Source of the DNA: Larimichthys crocea
Taxonomy: Eukaryota > Chordata > Actinopteri > Sciaenidae
Length of the DNA: 64,000 nt
Assembly: GCF_000972845.2 (NCBI RefSeq)
Contig: NC_040020.1
Location: forward strand, 2,170,669 to 2,234,668
Direction of reading: 5' to 3'
Of this stretch, positions 13,311-25,653 are shown piece by piece. The position numbers and the translations under genes are program-made. Every line of letters starts with the position of its first letter. Within the stretch, counting starts at the first letter, position 1. Below the pieces are notes generated by a model. That model made no database searches. It worked only from the letters and a program-made list of their open reading frames with translations, and was not told where the DNA came from.

Positions 13311-14801
13311 CCTAAACTGATGCAGGTGGAGATCGTGTTCAGAATAAACTGCCAACAAAGTTTACAGAAGCTGATGAACAGCAATTATAACCAGAACGCT
13401 AAAGAAAAAGAGAGCACTCAATATTACTGAATACACAATTATATCCACACATCCATACAGCAACAAAAGAAAGCTGAGAGAGAAAAAGAAGAAGAAAGAC
13501 ACTGCAGCACAGAATTCAAAACTACAGGCAGGGACATGAATATTAATGCACACAGGAATGCCACAGGTTATGAGAATTTTTACTCGTCAAGTGTTTACAT
13601 CTCAGGGCTGAATCCTTCAGTCTTCATTTCACTGGCGGGCCTCTGCTGCAGTACCTGTGTGTGAAGTACGTTAAAAGTCCATGTTCTGACATCGTTCCTG
13701 CTGTAACATGTCCTAACACCTTTCCAGCCAATGTTTTCACGCCATAAACTCACCTCATCCTTGTAAAAGTGGACTGGGTGAGGCTGTAAACTCGCTGAAG
13801 ACACTCCGGATGAAGAAGGTGGAGGTTAATGAGCATCACCCGGCCAAACTTAGCAGCTCTGGTGTTAATTAGCTCAGCCTCTCTTTAAAAGTTGACTTTC
13901 CTTTTTTGTTGCACTCGCTTCTTTTTTCCCTCAGGTGCTGTATCTGTTCTCCCGAAAGCCAGTGTAGTCCTGAGCCTGGTTTCTGAGTTTTACCCCAACT
14001 TTCTTCCATTATAACCACATGAGTCTTGTAAAATATCAATAAATAATCAATAAAATAAAAAGCTAACAATTACTTAATTTGATAGACAGACTGTATATTA
14101 TATAAGTATTTTCTTTTTAAAATATATTTTTTGTTTTATATTTTCATTTACAGTATAATTCTGATTCATCACACCAGTGGCGTAACTATAGGCAAGGATA
14201 GGGAATGACCCTGTGAGTGACCCCCACACACATACACACACCCACACAAGCACAAAAACAAAAACTTTAGTAAAACAGAACAATGGGAACATGTTGCTCT
14301 TCAGAGGAGGTTACCTAGTAGGAGGACATATTGGCTCTGGCTGAATCTACATCTGTTCACTGCAAATGCACGATCCGCAACCTGGATGAGGAAATACTTC
14401 ATTAATCTTTAGACTTTTTATACTTTTTGCTCTGTCATTAAATCCTTTTGCAAAAAAAAAAAAAAAAGTGATGCACCATGGTGGTTAGTTTCTAATTTAA
14501 TGGTAAGTCAGCTACTAACGTGTCAATAATCGCAATGAGTTCAACATTTTTAAAGTTTACTGTAGAATGTGAACCGTTTTATTAATGTCCCATCCCGTCC
14601 AGGTTCATCCAATCTGTCTGTGGATGTGAGGTGCCTCAAATCCCACAGGTCCCACAGGCAGACTAGAGGGTTTGGACAGTGGCTGAAGATGGACTCACCA
14701 TGTGTTTTTGTTGTGTCCACCTGCAGAGGATTTGAGTGACCTGCTATAGGATCATATCTGTGTAGCATAAGAGACAGGCTTGAGTCAGAGCATTCAGAGA
14801 T
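13311..14801. other. Intergenic DNA, nothing recognised
   Basis: No conserved ORF. Includes a poly-A run (about 14452-14467) and short CA-rich sequence at 14223-14247. Confidence 0.5.
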
Positions 14802-14805
14802 TTAA

Positions 14806-15034
14806 CCCTCCTGTTTTCTTCAAAGTCAAACTGACCCGTTTTCAAAAGTTAATATGTCATAACTTTGGTTTTCTTCCATATAACTGCATGAAAATAAGAT
14901 GGATGTTCCCACACTATGGTCTTTGGAAGTCAAATTAATTCTGACTATTTTTGTTGAATTATGTGTGTTTTATTACAATTTATATGTTAATTTGACCCAG
15001 CCACATTTAGTGGTGCACTATTGCACTTTCAATG

Positions 15035-15100
<66 letters not shown>

Positions 15101-15417
15101 CACACACTTTGTGCTTTATAAAAAGTCAAACTACATGGGTCAGTTTGACCCAGGAAGACAACAGGTGTGACTATTTGCTGCCATCAAAAAGTACTTTCAA
15201 CACAATTTCTGACTAACCTTTGACATATTCCAGCCTGTGATATTCCATCAACTTTTATGCCTCATTCAGAATAATTCAGAATTTATGTTTTTTTTTTACT
15301 CAAATTAAGTTCACTAAAAAGGTGAAACAAAAAAGAATTGGTGATCATATTATACCTCATGCTTTATAAGCAGTCAAAACAGAAAGGTGCGTAGTAAATG
15401 GGAAGAAAATATGAGGG
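14806..15417. mobile_element. piggyBac-like MITE (TTAA flanks)
   Basis: The element is bounded by TTAA on each side (14802-14805 and 15418-15421). The left end is CCCTCCTGTTTTCTTC; the right end reversed is CCCTCATATTTTCTTC, matching at 14 of 16 positions. A TTAA target duplication and CCCT termini are typical of piggyBac-type elements. Inside are GGGTCAGTTTGACCC-type repeats and a 61-bp (CA)n array. No transposase is encoded, so it is non-autonomous. The family resembles abundant fish MITEs with CCCTCCTGTTGTCTTC ends. Confidence 0.7.
15038..15098. repeat. (AC)n microsatellite inside the piggyBac-like MITE
   Basis: Uninterrupted AC run of about 30 units lying in the middle of the TTAA-flanked element. 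Confidence 0.97.
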
Positions 15418-15524
15418 TTAAAAACAAATAGGAGGATCTATAAATTAATTATAAAACTAATAGGCCAATAATACAATGACTTGGTGGAAAAATGGAAGTT
15501 ATATGCGCTCCCCATCTGATCTTT

Positions 15525-15851
15525 GTCACTACTCGGGTTGGTGCGTTCTGGACAAGTTGTAGGACCTACAGTTTTTTTTTAGAAAGAGAACAATAGAGCA
15601 TTGCAGTAGTCAAGCCTCGAGGTGATAAAGGGACGCATTCATTTTTCTGTGTCAGCCTGAGACAGGAATGGTCTGACCTTAGCAATGTTTCTGAAATGAT
15701 GAAATGACATTTTGGTGACATTTCTAATGTGTGCTTCAAAACTGAGGTCAAAGTCCAAGGTAACACCAAGGGTTTTGACCCGGTCCTTTGTGTGGAGCTC
15801 CAAGGACTGGAGAATGTACAGACAGGGGGCCTCTCCAGGCGTGTGGCCCAA
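15525..15851 (-). pseudogene. Non-LTR retrotransposon reverse-transcriptase relic (L2/CR1/Rex-like)
   Basis: On the minus strand, 15851-15642 reads VKTLGVTLDFDLSFEAH then IRNVTKMSFHHFRNIAKV and RPFLSQADTEK. After a frameshift, 15635-15582 reads RPFITSRLDYCNALL, and 15562-15527 reads LQLVQNAPTRVV. This order of motifs (LGV-D-LSF--HI, SRLDYCN, LQ-VQNAA-R) is standard for the C-terminal part of L2/CR1-type LINE reverse transcriptases. A frameshift, an A-run and a short deletion show it is dead. It lies just outside the piggyBac-like MITE. Confidence 0.8.
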
Positions 15852-15859
15852 ATATTACG

Positions 15860-17449
15860 ATCTCGGTCACTTAGTATTGTTATCACAAGGCATACTAGCA
15901 CAGTGCATAGCATTTAGCTCAAAGCATAATTGTGCCCAAGTACAGCCTCAGAGAGCTGTGTGGCTGTAGAGTTACATTATTTTTTATTTTTCATTGGGAT
16001 TGGTGATTAAACAGGAGGGGCACACCCATTCAATGTCCCCCAGTCCATCCACTCACACCCTACATGACACTAACAGTATCCTTAATGGCTTTGAGCATGC
16101 GAATCCTTGCCCGAGCAGAGAGAGAGAAAAAAAAACACATCTCATTATTTGATGAATCATTAAGACAAGTGATTTTATATTATGGTTTGATTTATATCAG
16201 TAGTTTTCTGTGTTTTACTGATACAGCTGAATAATCCATAAAAAAGCTGCTGACCTGGCAGAGAAATGTTCAAAATTTCATCAGTGAAACACTTCTCATC
16301 CACTCTCCGACCTCTGTGAAAGCACATTCCTCCTGATGGGTAAATATGAACTCCAGCAGACTCCTCGCGTGTCCGCTCTCCTTTTAAAGCTAATGTTAAT
16401 TGTATATAGTTAATAGTTGCGGGGACGATAATAGTTGGTGATGGAAGGAAATAACTCTTCCACATCCCTTGCACCTGATAGAATTTTCCCTCTGATTGGC
16501 CGGCGCTCAGGCTCAGTAGAGGTCACTCTCTCTCTTCTCATTCAATTACAGACAGACATAAATCAAACACTTTCTCCGGCCATTTTGGGTGACTGCTGAC
16601 CACTTCATTATGACCTTGCTCAAATTTGCAAAGGGTATTCTACTCTTTGCCACTCCTTGCTCCGGTGTAATTTAAACAGTGACAGCTTCGGCTCATTAAG
16701 GTGCCATCTGCTGAAATGCAAAACAAAAGAAGAAAACACTTAAGAGTGAAGATCTCCAACGGGGCCTAATAATCTTCTACAGTACATTAATGTAGCTGTA
16801 GCTGTTACTTTCCCATTCATCAGTGTGCAGGGTAGATTACAAGTCGGGGGATGATGGTGATTGGTTTGTCTTCTCTACAGTGATATCTAAGAATGAACCT
16901 GAAGAAATATCTCAGGCGTAAAAATCATCCCTCAAAAATACAGAAACTCTTTTTGGCTGTTGGTTTCAATCGATAAAGCTGGTGATAAAAGACTGAAGTG
17001 GTGGTGCTAATTGAAAATAATGCATATGTTCCTGATCCATTATTTTGACACCTTTTTTTTGTTTGTTTTTAAACTATATTTAGGGAGTTAGTGTAATTTA
17101 AATTGTGCTATAATGCAGCTATTATGAAGGGAAAATGTCATTTTATTCACATAACCTATAGCCCGAGTTGCCTCCTCTTAATAGACTGCTTTTATTCAGA
17201 TTGCAGTATAATCTAGTGATGTAAAGAAAAGTTTTTTTTTAATAGAATCAGAATAACGAGGTGCAGTATCATCTTTATCTTTTTTTATTTTGTATGCTGG
17301 GAGGAGGAAATGTTATTAAAGCTCTTTAACATTTTAAAAAGATCATCATTTTTATTTTGCCAAATCCGTCTGAGCAAGCCAGCATACCAGCTGGCATACA
17401 GAAGGGGACACAGCTAACCCGACTCTGTCCAGAAAAAGAAAATGCCTCT
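15860..17449. other. Intergenic DNA, nothing recognised
   Basis: Short chance ORFs only. No repeat ends or exon-like segments were recognised. Confidence 0.5.
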
Positions 17450-18165
17450 AAAGTAACATTATGTAAGATTTGATATTTGGTGCCTCCAGTTTCAGAGTGT
17501 AAAACCACTGTGGGAAACATGAATGGCTGCACACATGTATTTGTTGTGATCAAAACTGAGTGAGCCGACAACTTTGATAGTAACCAAACATCAAGCAAGT
17601 CCAAAAACACAAGACACAGCAGCCAGATAATATTATTTACCAGTCCAAAAGCCTTTTATTTCACAAAGCTCTCACCACTTACTCTCGTCCAGTGATCGCT
17701 CTCAGTGTCCTCTTCAGCCAATTATGTTGCCAGCTTTACTGGTTATGGTTCTGGTGCCTCCTGCCCTGGACCTGAAGACCCCCCTCCTCCTCCAGGGGTC
17801 TAAAGCTCATGTGCCAAACACACCCGGTGCTGGGCAGCACGGCTAACTAACTGGGTTAACTAGCTACAGCTGACAGCAGTTTACTTTACTGTCCATCAGG
17901 AAACTCTGTAAATCACAGATGAGAAACTGGAGGACATCAGAGAGAAAACCAGAAAACAAATTCTCCATAAAATATGATCCAGTTTCAACTGGAAACAGTG
18001 GGTGGCGTGTGACTTCGAGCCTATCAAGCATCACGCCAACCCAGAACCCAAAGTTACATAATGCAGGGACACATATGGGGCACAGAGTGAGAAATGACAG
18101 CGACCATTCACCTGGCATACACAGGACAAAACAAATTTAAAGCTGTTAAAGTTACATAATATGTA
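17450..18165. mobile_element. Putative MITE of about 0.7 kb
   Basis: The left edge has AAGTAACATTATGTAAGATT and the right edge has GTTAAAGTTACATAATATG, which on the other strand reads CATATTATGTAACTTTAAC; the shared core is ATTATGTAA. An internal AAAGTTACATAATGCAGG motif repeats the end sequence. The block resembles a family of non-coding fish transposons. The terminal repeat is short and no target duplication was seen, so limits are approximate. Confidence 0.4.
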
Positions 18166-18799
18166 ATTCATTGGATTATTTGTGATTGTCCGTGTAAACA
18201 CTGCGGTTCACCCACTCAATATACAGCACAGTCTACACACTAAACTACCCGAAGACAGAAATTGCTTTCTTGACTCTTTTTCTTTCTTGCTCACCTGCTG
18301 ATGAAAATGTTGTTTATACAAACAACGACTCAGAATAGCTATTCAATTATTTTGTAGAAGAAAATTATTCAATTTACAGAAGAACATCTGAAAGAAAGTA
18401 CGTAGACACACACGTCAGGAGCACAGAGAGCAGCCCTGAGATACATGTGCATGCTCTTTTTGAGGCCTGTTTTTCTTAGATACAAAGTCAGACTTAAGCT
18501 ACCTGTTCTCTTCGAACATAACTCATGTTATTATCACTGTTACTAGGGTGAGTAACGGTTACTTTGGGTTAGTAAAGTGGCTAAACAACACAGATCTTAC
18601 CTTTGATTGTCACTCCTTTTCTTGTAGATCATCTGCTGATATTAGCAGCTGCGGCTCACCAGACAGGGAGAGACAATTAGACCAAAATCTGTTTATTGCT
18701 CAGACTGTGAATCATCAGTGATACAGTAAACAGCCTCTGTGTTCTAGCTGAAGAAGATATTGAAGAGACAGTCAAAACAAGTACACATGGAAAACAGGT

Positions 18800-18881
18800 G
18801 CCTACAAATGAGCATGAAATAGTTATTCATCCTATCTCTGGCCTACAAATGAGCATGAAATAGTTATTCATCCTATCTCTG
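18800..18881. repeat. Perfect 41-bp tandem duplication
   Basis: Two identical 41-bp units abut: 18800-18840 and 18841-18881, each beginning GCCTACAAATGAGCATGAAA and ending CTATCTCTG. Lack of any difference indicates a recent duplication, or an assembly artefact. Confidence 0.97.
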
Positions 18882-20073
18882 CGTGGATAAATCCAACATA
18901 CCCCACGTGCAAGACTCTCAACCTTCTTTAAAGCTGTTTTTCAGAGGGCGTTACAGGAAGACTGAAGGCCAGGCATCTCAGCAGCCCTAATGGGACGCCA
19001 CTTACAGCGACCAATCGCTCACTCACACCGGCCAACTCTCACTCTCCTTGAGAGACATGAATGAAACCGACAAAATAACAGGCCCCATCCCCAAACTGTC
19101 TATCATTCGAAAGGTCAACACAACACCATGGCTGTGGTCCCCATCTGAACTCCTCACCTAGCATTACACTGTTCATTACACCTGGAGACAGCGCTCAATG
19201 GCTCATGCCCCCCTCCCTCCTAACCCCGGACTGTCTATCACTGCCACTCAGTTGAGGAGGTAATTGGCGAGGTTCTGCCACGGTCCTCTGAAAGCATCCA
19301 GAGTGAACAGCACATGTAGCAGCCAGCCATCACTTGTTTTCCCATTACCATTATAAAAAACTTGTGGGTGGTGCTGCAGGGTTTCAGAACTCTGGTGATG
19401 GACATGGCTTTGCTTTAGTTTACCAAACCAACATGTAGAATAAAATGATATTATTGGCATGCTTCAGAGGCTTTGTGAAAGTTTCTGTTCACTCTCTACA
19501 CATCGGACTTCAGATATAACTTCCAGTGGAACGTACTGTATGTGTAGGAGGACTGTAGAAAGTGATTGGAAGCTACAGTATATACGATGGATCAAAGTAG
19601 AAACATTGACACAATAATGCTAAGATGAAATACCTTGTGATATGTTTCCAGAACAACAAGAAGCCAAAGAAATGTGTATCAATCTGATCCTTCAGGCATC
19701 TGGGACTTTATAATCCAGCTCAGTATCCCATGGTACGATATTAACATAACATGATTTAAGTCCGGTGCCAATGCAGGAAGTAATGTGCCTTTTTAACTAG
19801 GTCAGGATGTAGAGGTTGGTGTGGTTGGATTAGTATGTAAAGTGGCACATCTGACTTCAAACCTGAAACTTTTTGTTTTAGTTGGCTCACGTTAACCATA
19901 ACTTACATGCCATAATCTCAGTTTTTGCGTAACCAAAGCAGATGGTAGCGTTGATGAAATCTGGGATTGTGCAGATGTTCTGTCTGGTGTCATGTTGGAT
20001 TTATCAACGCAGAACTTATCACAAAAGAATCAGCAGGAGTGAACCCTGTGTCCCCTCAGCTTTTGAGAGGCAC
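18882..20073. other. Intergenic DNA, nothing recognised
   Basis: No conserved ORF or clear repeat boundary. Confidence 0.5.
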
Positions 20074-20650
20074 CTGGCTGCAGACCTCCACTGTCAGGCC
20101 CGGAAGTGATGACGTTTTTTGGGGGGTGGGGAGGTGGAGAGGACATTTTGAGAGGGTCATTTTCATTTTCAGATGAAAATGATTTTCAGATGCCTCATTG
20201 AGCAGGTTGGTCCGTTGCTGCGTTACGTTAACGCGTCCGCCATATTGGATGTGGCAGATCTGCCCGTGAACTAGTACAAGGAAATGGACTGAACTTCATA
20301 AAGCGCCTTTCTACAAAGTTCTTTAAGTTAATGTCTCTTATACACCCATTCACACACACACTAATATATCTGGGAAACAAACAGGCACCAAAAACAACGT
20401 ATGTAACTTTTAAAGTGATGATTATAAATGTTTACTCCTTATGTAAGCACCAAACCAACGTATGTATTTTTCTAATGTTGAGTGTTTACAGCTACTAATG
20501 TGTGTAACACTGTTACTGTGATGATAAATATTGAAATATTTATATTTAAAATTTAATCTGTGTCTATAATAACCAGATCCTGAAATGTAGATGTGACATG
20601 AGGGTTTCTGAATAAAGAGCACTAGCGTTTACATTAACTGATTTTGATTA

Positions 20651-20651
<1 letters not shown>

Positions 20652-20696
<45 letters not shown>
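20652..20696. repeat. Compound (TG)n(TA)n microsatellite
   Basis: A TG run (20652-20684) passes directly into a TA run (to 20696). It lies inside the 0.9-kb inverted-repeat element. Confidence 0.95.
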
Positions 20697-20858
20697 GAGT
20701 AATAGCTTAAGAGAAAATGTGCACTGACCAAACAAAAGTTTACTATAAAAACAATATATACAATAGACCGGGAATTGAAAGATTTTATGTCATTGTTTAC
20801 TAATTAATTCATTTTTGAGGAAAACGATTCAACCGGAAGTGCATTCACGAATTCACGA

Positions 20859-20968
20859 TTTTATTTTGAAATGTATCCCTTGCATTTCCGGGCCTGACAG
20901 TGGAGGTCTGTAGTTTTATTTTGAAATGTATCCCGTTCATTTCCGGGCCTGACAGTGGAGGTCTGCAG
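20859..20968. repeat. 55-bp tandem duplication at the right end of the 0.9-kb element
   Basis: The two units start TTTTATTTTGAAATGTATCC and differ at only a few positions (CTTGCAT versus CGTTCAT; GTAG versus GCAG). Both contain GGGCCTGACAGTGGAGGTC, part of the terminal inverted repeat. Confidence 0.95.
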
Positions 20969-20972
20969 CCAG

Positions 20973-23900
20973 CATCTCTTGCAGCTTTTAGTCATACAGC
21001 ACAAGTACTGTTCAGAGAGCTTAAACTGAAGTATTTGTAAAATACTTAAATCTGCAGTATTCGTGATGAGCCATTATTTAATGCAAAAAAGTCAGATGGA
21101 GCTCCTGTACTGTGAGCACACAGATATGTGATCGCTGTTTCGCAAATAGTGAAACAATTTTACTGTTCATTCCCGCTGTTTGTTAATACACCGAATTGTC
21201 TGTCGAGTTTGAATCGATTGTTAATAATGAGCAACAGAAGCTTTTTATTTACCACGTAACTTTCACAGCAAACATGACTCAGAAATGTTACGGCACAAAA
21301 TCAGCTCGAAGAGGAAGACAAAGCGTTACAACATCCTGAAGATCAGAGAGACGAGTTCCTCTCCAGGTGTCAGACTTTCAATTAAGTGTCAGTTTGTTTT
21401 TCACTACCCACTTTTATTCAAACCCCCCTCCCCACTGTCAGAGACCCGACTGCTTCACAAAAGAGTCTTGAGACAAAAAATGAATCACACAAATGCATCT
21501 TTTGAATAAATGACATGAATCGTTAGCGGCTGGACTAACAAGCCTGATAACTGGCTGCTGGAAAGCTTAAGCTTGGAGCATTTCTGTCCCAAGAACAATG
21601 TGCCAGGGATGAGTAAATGGTACATTATGAAGGGAAAAAAAGAAAGATGCGTGGGGAGCCATTGTCTGATTTGCACTGGCCTATTCTCTGGTGGCTGTTG
21701 CCATTAGTGGTTGGCTAACCAGCTACAGTAGTTCATCAAGTAGCCTTGGAAGTAGGCCCCGCGTCACTAAGCTTCCAGAACGAAATATTCTGCGAAGCCG
21801 TGATGAATTTTGCCGTGCCGCCCCCTCTACCCGAGGACTAAAGATTTTTTTTTTCAGCTGTGAGTGTTCCAGCCATGTGCCAGTGGGACCTTTTCATATC
21901 CTCTGAGAGATTGAGACATTGTGCCGTGGGGGGGGATGGCTGGATTATCGACCGTCTACCAGGATCACATTTTTGCTTTAATCATCGTCTGTATGGCCAA
22001 AAACCATTTACATCCTCCCCGTCTGGATTTTCAGATTGAAAACAGAGAATGAGTCGGTGCAGAGGAGTCTGAATCTGGACAGCCACGCTGAAATCCCATG
22101 CACACTTGACCTCCTTCAAGGAGTTGAGTTGGAGCTGAAAGGAAGCATGCAAAAAAAAGAATTACTGGCACAAGGCCTTAAAATGAGCACTGTGTGCAGA
22201 GCATATTTCAGCACTGAGGTGAGATCGTGAAATTTCAAGCCTCTCCTGAGCTGTTTTTCCTTTACAAAATTAGAATTAGAAATGTTTGACCGGTTCCTGG
22301 AAGAACATCTAAAAAGCCAAAGGATAATATTGATAAAGAAGGCAACTGAGGTTTCATTTCATATCTCGCCGAAACTGACAATGAATTTGTAGTAATAATG
22401 TGTCACGGGGTCCAGACTTATATCATTCTTTTGCTGCAAAAATATTCACACAAATGTTTGGCCCATATCAGGGAATCCAGGTCAGTCTGAAAATCTGTGT
22501 CTCTATCCCTAATTTAGAGCTAAGGACACTTCAATCAGGGGATTTGAAGTTTGACAGCAATGATTGGCTGATGGAGATTGTGGCAAAAATCTGGTTGTTT
22601 TAACTGAAAGTAACAAAACGCCCACAATCAGCTGATTACTAAGAAGCAGAGAGAGAGAGAGAGGCATTGAGATAGTCTCTGGCAATGCTTCCTTTCAGTT
22701 GATAACCACTCAGGTCTTTCAAACCTTGATGAACTGGTTAAAAAAAAAAGACACTCACACTGTGGGATCCTGTCTCCGATGATTCAGCTTCTCTCTTTCA
22801 TTTTTGTGTTGTGTTATAAACTGGAGCCAGAAACACTGCTGATGTCCGATCTGTGCACATGGCAGAGTCTCCAGCGTGTTCAGTGTCAGAAGGCATCTGA
22901 CACCAGAGACCGAAAGCCAAAAACATATCGCAGCAGCTGGTTGTATACTGTTCATCACCATTCTGCCTCAGGGACTTTTAAGTCATTTTCCTCTCGGTCT
23001 ATTTTTATAGTTGGTCTGAGGGAGGTTTGTTTAACTAGATTAGAACTCTGTATTAATCTTTCGCACGTCCCATGAAGACATCTCTCGTATTAATATCCTA
23101 CGCTGCTGTGGCATTTCTGCTACCATCATTATTTCTTTTTAATTACGTCTTCCTAATTTTCAAAGAGACCAGGCCGTCAGCCATCATGTCATGTTTTATT
23201 TGGACGGTGGAAATGGATACACACAGGATTATTCTAATTAGACAGCACCACAGTCAGGAATTAATCCCTCCATTAACTGGACCCTGTTACAACTCCTCTC
23301 CTGTGGCCCTGTTTCCTAAACACAACGTACTTTAGTGATGCACGGATGCCTGATGCATGTTGTGTTTAATGGCCATTAGCAGTAGGATGTGGATACATAA
23401 AGAGCCTTTTTCATTATCAGTGACTAAACTGCTGAATTATCTGACCTAGTGTTCCGTGACCCATTATTGGGACAATTATGCTTGTCGATGCTTTTGATTT
23501 GATTCACGAGAGATCAAGGTCGTGCTAAGCAATCAATTGATTTGCTCTCCCTGTTTTAATGGCAGGGTGTGTCGGCGATGCCTGTAGGGGCTTGATAGAG
23601 TCGCTTTCTAAAAGGCATGCATTGTGCTGTCTCTTAAAATGAACTAATTCACTGGAATCACTTGGCATGAAGAGAGGTTGCAGCCCGGTCTCTGCGGTTT
23701 CTACAAAGACCAGACAACCTGTATAAACTTCACGTTTGTAGTATCCACACTGATTTTTTTTTTTGGCTTTACACATCTCAAATTTTTACATTCAGAGCCC
23801 AGAGCATTCTCGGTTGTCTTGTATTTTTTTAGACCTCTGTTGAATCTCAGCTGCCTATCCTCTGTTTCTCTTTCCCATTCCCTTCCTTTCTTTCCCCTCA

Positions 23901-24790
23901 ACAACTCAGCGGGCTTAAGAGAGATTGACAAGGACTTCGGTGGTCAATACTGGCTTATATACCTTGACATGGAGTCAGCAGTTAACTTGACCATGAGAAA
24001 TAGATACAGCTTTAAATGTTCAATGGATGGATGGAAATCTAACAAACTGTCTATCCAGGAAAAGTAACAAGGCTAGAAGTTTGTTTTGAGCAAAATGCTA
24101 ATGTCAACTTGATACCAAAGTCAGTTCTAACATGTTGATGTTTAATGAAAAAGGTTTCGCATGTTCAGCATCTTAATTTAGTGTGTTTGCATGTTAACAT
24201 TTCCCAATTAGAACCAAGTACAGCAGAGGCTAATTGGAGTGTCCTTTGTCATCGAGACATTTCACTAAAAAAGTCCGAGGATAACCAACCTTGTTAGGAT
24301 TTATCACCTGGGAACCATGAATGTCTGTATAAAACTCCACTCTAAACATCTAATAGCTGTTGAGGTATTTCATTGGTGACCCAACACGCATCCCAAGAGC
24401 TACAGCAGCTCAAAAACAGTTTTAAATCATGTTTGACAAGTGTGGAAGACTTTTTGTGTGCAGGATCTAGTTAAAATATCACAAAGATAGCAGTAACACT
24501 GCTGACCCAAGACCAATTATCTCAAGTCACAGTGAAGTAATGGGACTTGACCTGTGACCCTGAATCAATATGCCTATTCTTGTAAGCTTTTAGTACTAAT
24601 AGATTTTTTTTCTCTCCTCTGGAGTCTTTTCTCAGGGTCTTGCATGGCAATCTCTAATGATTATGTCAGATCCTTCAGATTAATAAAAAGCAACACAGCT
24701 GCGATGCTCACTCGCAGATTTATACTGTACTGCAGTGGCAAATGTTACAGGAAGAAAGACACTTGAAACTTTGAAGGTCAAGTTGGGGGA
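20973..24790. other. Intergenic DNA, nothing recognised
   Basis: Only short chance ORFs. A short GA run sits at 22649-22662. No exon of another gene was recognised. Confidence 0.5.
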
Positions 24791-24796
24791 TTTATT
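24791..24796 (-). terminator. Candidate polyadenylation signal AATAAA
   Basis: This is the first canonical AATAAA hexamer on the minus strand after the CTNNA2 stop codon. The sequence downstream on that strand is only moderately T/G-rich. A weaker ATTAAA at 25475-25480 is an alternative for a shorter 3' UTR. Confidence 0.3.
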
Positions 24797-25653
24797 AGAG
24801 AAGGGTGAATATAAAGGTACTGTATGCAGGGATTTCTATTCTCTGAGCAAACCACAACTAGTCCAACCTCTCTCTGTCTATATTTATAGGCTACACAACT
24901 TCCAATCAAGGTCATCATAGTTAGTGATGTAATCATTAAATAAATGGAATTTAAAAAGGCAATACAATAGACCATAAGTGTGCTTTGGAAAAAAACACCA
25001 TATGGATTATTATTATAATTATCAGGAACAAGGAAACTACTTGGATGCCGACACTTCCAGGTATCTTAAACATAAGTTATTCCTAGCACTACAGGTTACA
25101 TTCAAATTGAAAAAAAAAAAAAAATAAAATAAAATAAAATATCAAGAGGGAGCATATCAACACTGATATATTCCCGTTAGAATAACTTCTCTACTGAACC
25201 ATTCAGGATTTCCATTCAGACAGTTTAAATGTGTTTACAAGCAGGATATCGACTGCCACAAATTTTTAAAATGCCACTCTCCTTCCTCTGATATGTGTCT
25301 TTTTTTTTTTTTTTTCATTTAACTCCCATATTTTCAAAAGTACTCGTGTTCGTGTCACATTTTGGCTCTCACACATTAAGCTACAATAAGATCGATAAAT
25401 AGTGTTGGGTGCGCGCCGGCTTGCCTGTGGTGCCACGAGGCCCACAGTGTTCACAGGAGCCCATAGTGTGGCAGTTTAATATGTACTGTAGTCCTCCTGA
25501 GGTGTCACCAAGCACACACGGGGCAAACAGAGGTGGGGTAACACAATGTAAAAAGGGACTTTTTCTTCAACTTGTCACCATCTTGTTTTGTTGTTTTTAC
25601 TTGGGTAAGTGTGACTTTTTTTTTTCTCTCTCTCTCTCTCTATCTTTTTTTTC
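24791..25653 (-). other. Probable CTNNA2 3' UTR
   Basis: DNA downstream of the stop codon contains no other exon. On the mRNA strand it starts with a GA-rich tract (25622-25650) and has an A-run at 25300-25315. The nearest AATAAA on the minus strand is at 24791-24796, about 860 nt after the stop; an ATTAAA also occurs at 25475-25480. The extent is inferred from these signals only; transcript data would be needed to fix the end. Confidence 0.4.

Larger units (their letters stand above)
20074..20972. mobile_element. 0.9-kb element with 32-bp perfect terminal inverted repeats
   Basis: 20074-20105 (starts CTGGCTGCAGACCTCCACTG) is the exact reverse complement of 20941-20972. Just inside the right end a 55-bp unit containing the terminal sequence is tandemly duplicated (20859-20913 and 20914-20968), so an extra copy of the terminus exists at 20886-20910. 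The interior has a GCGTCCGCCATATTGGA motif, a CATAAAGCGCCTTTC module, and a compound microsatellite, but no transposase. No clear target duplication was found, so the superfamily is unknown. Confidence 0.75.
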
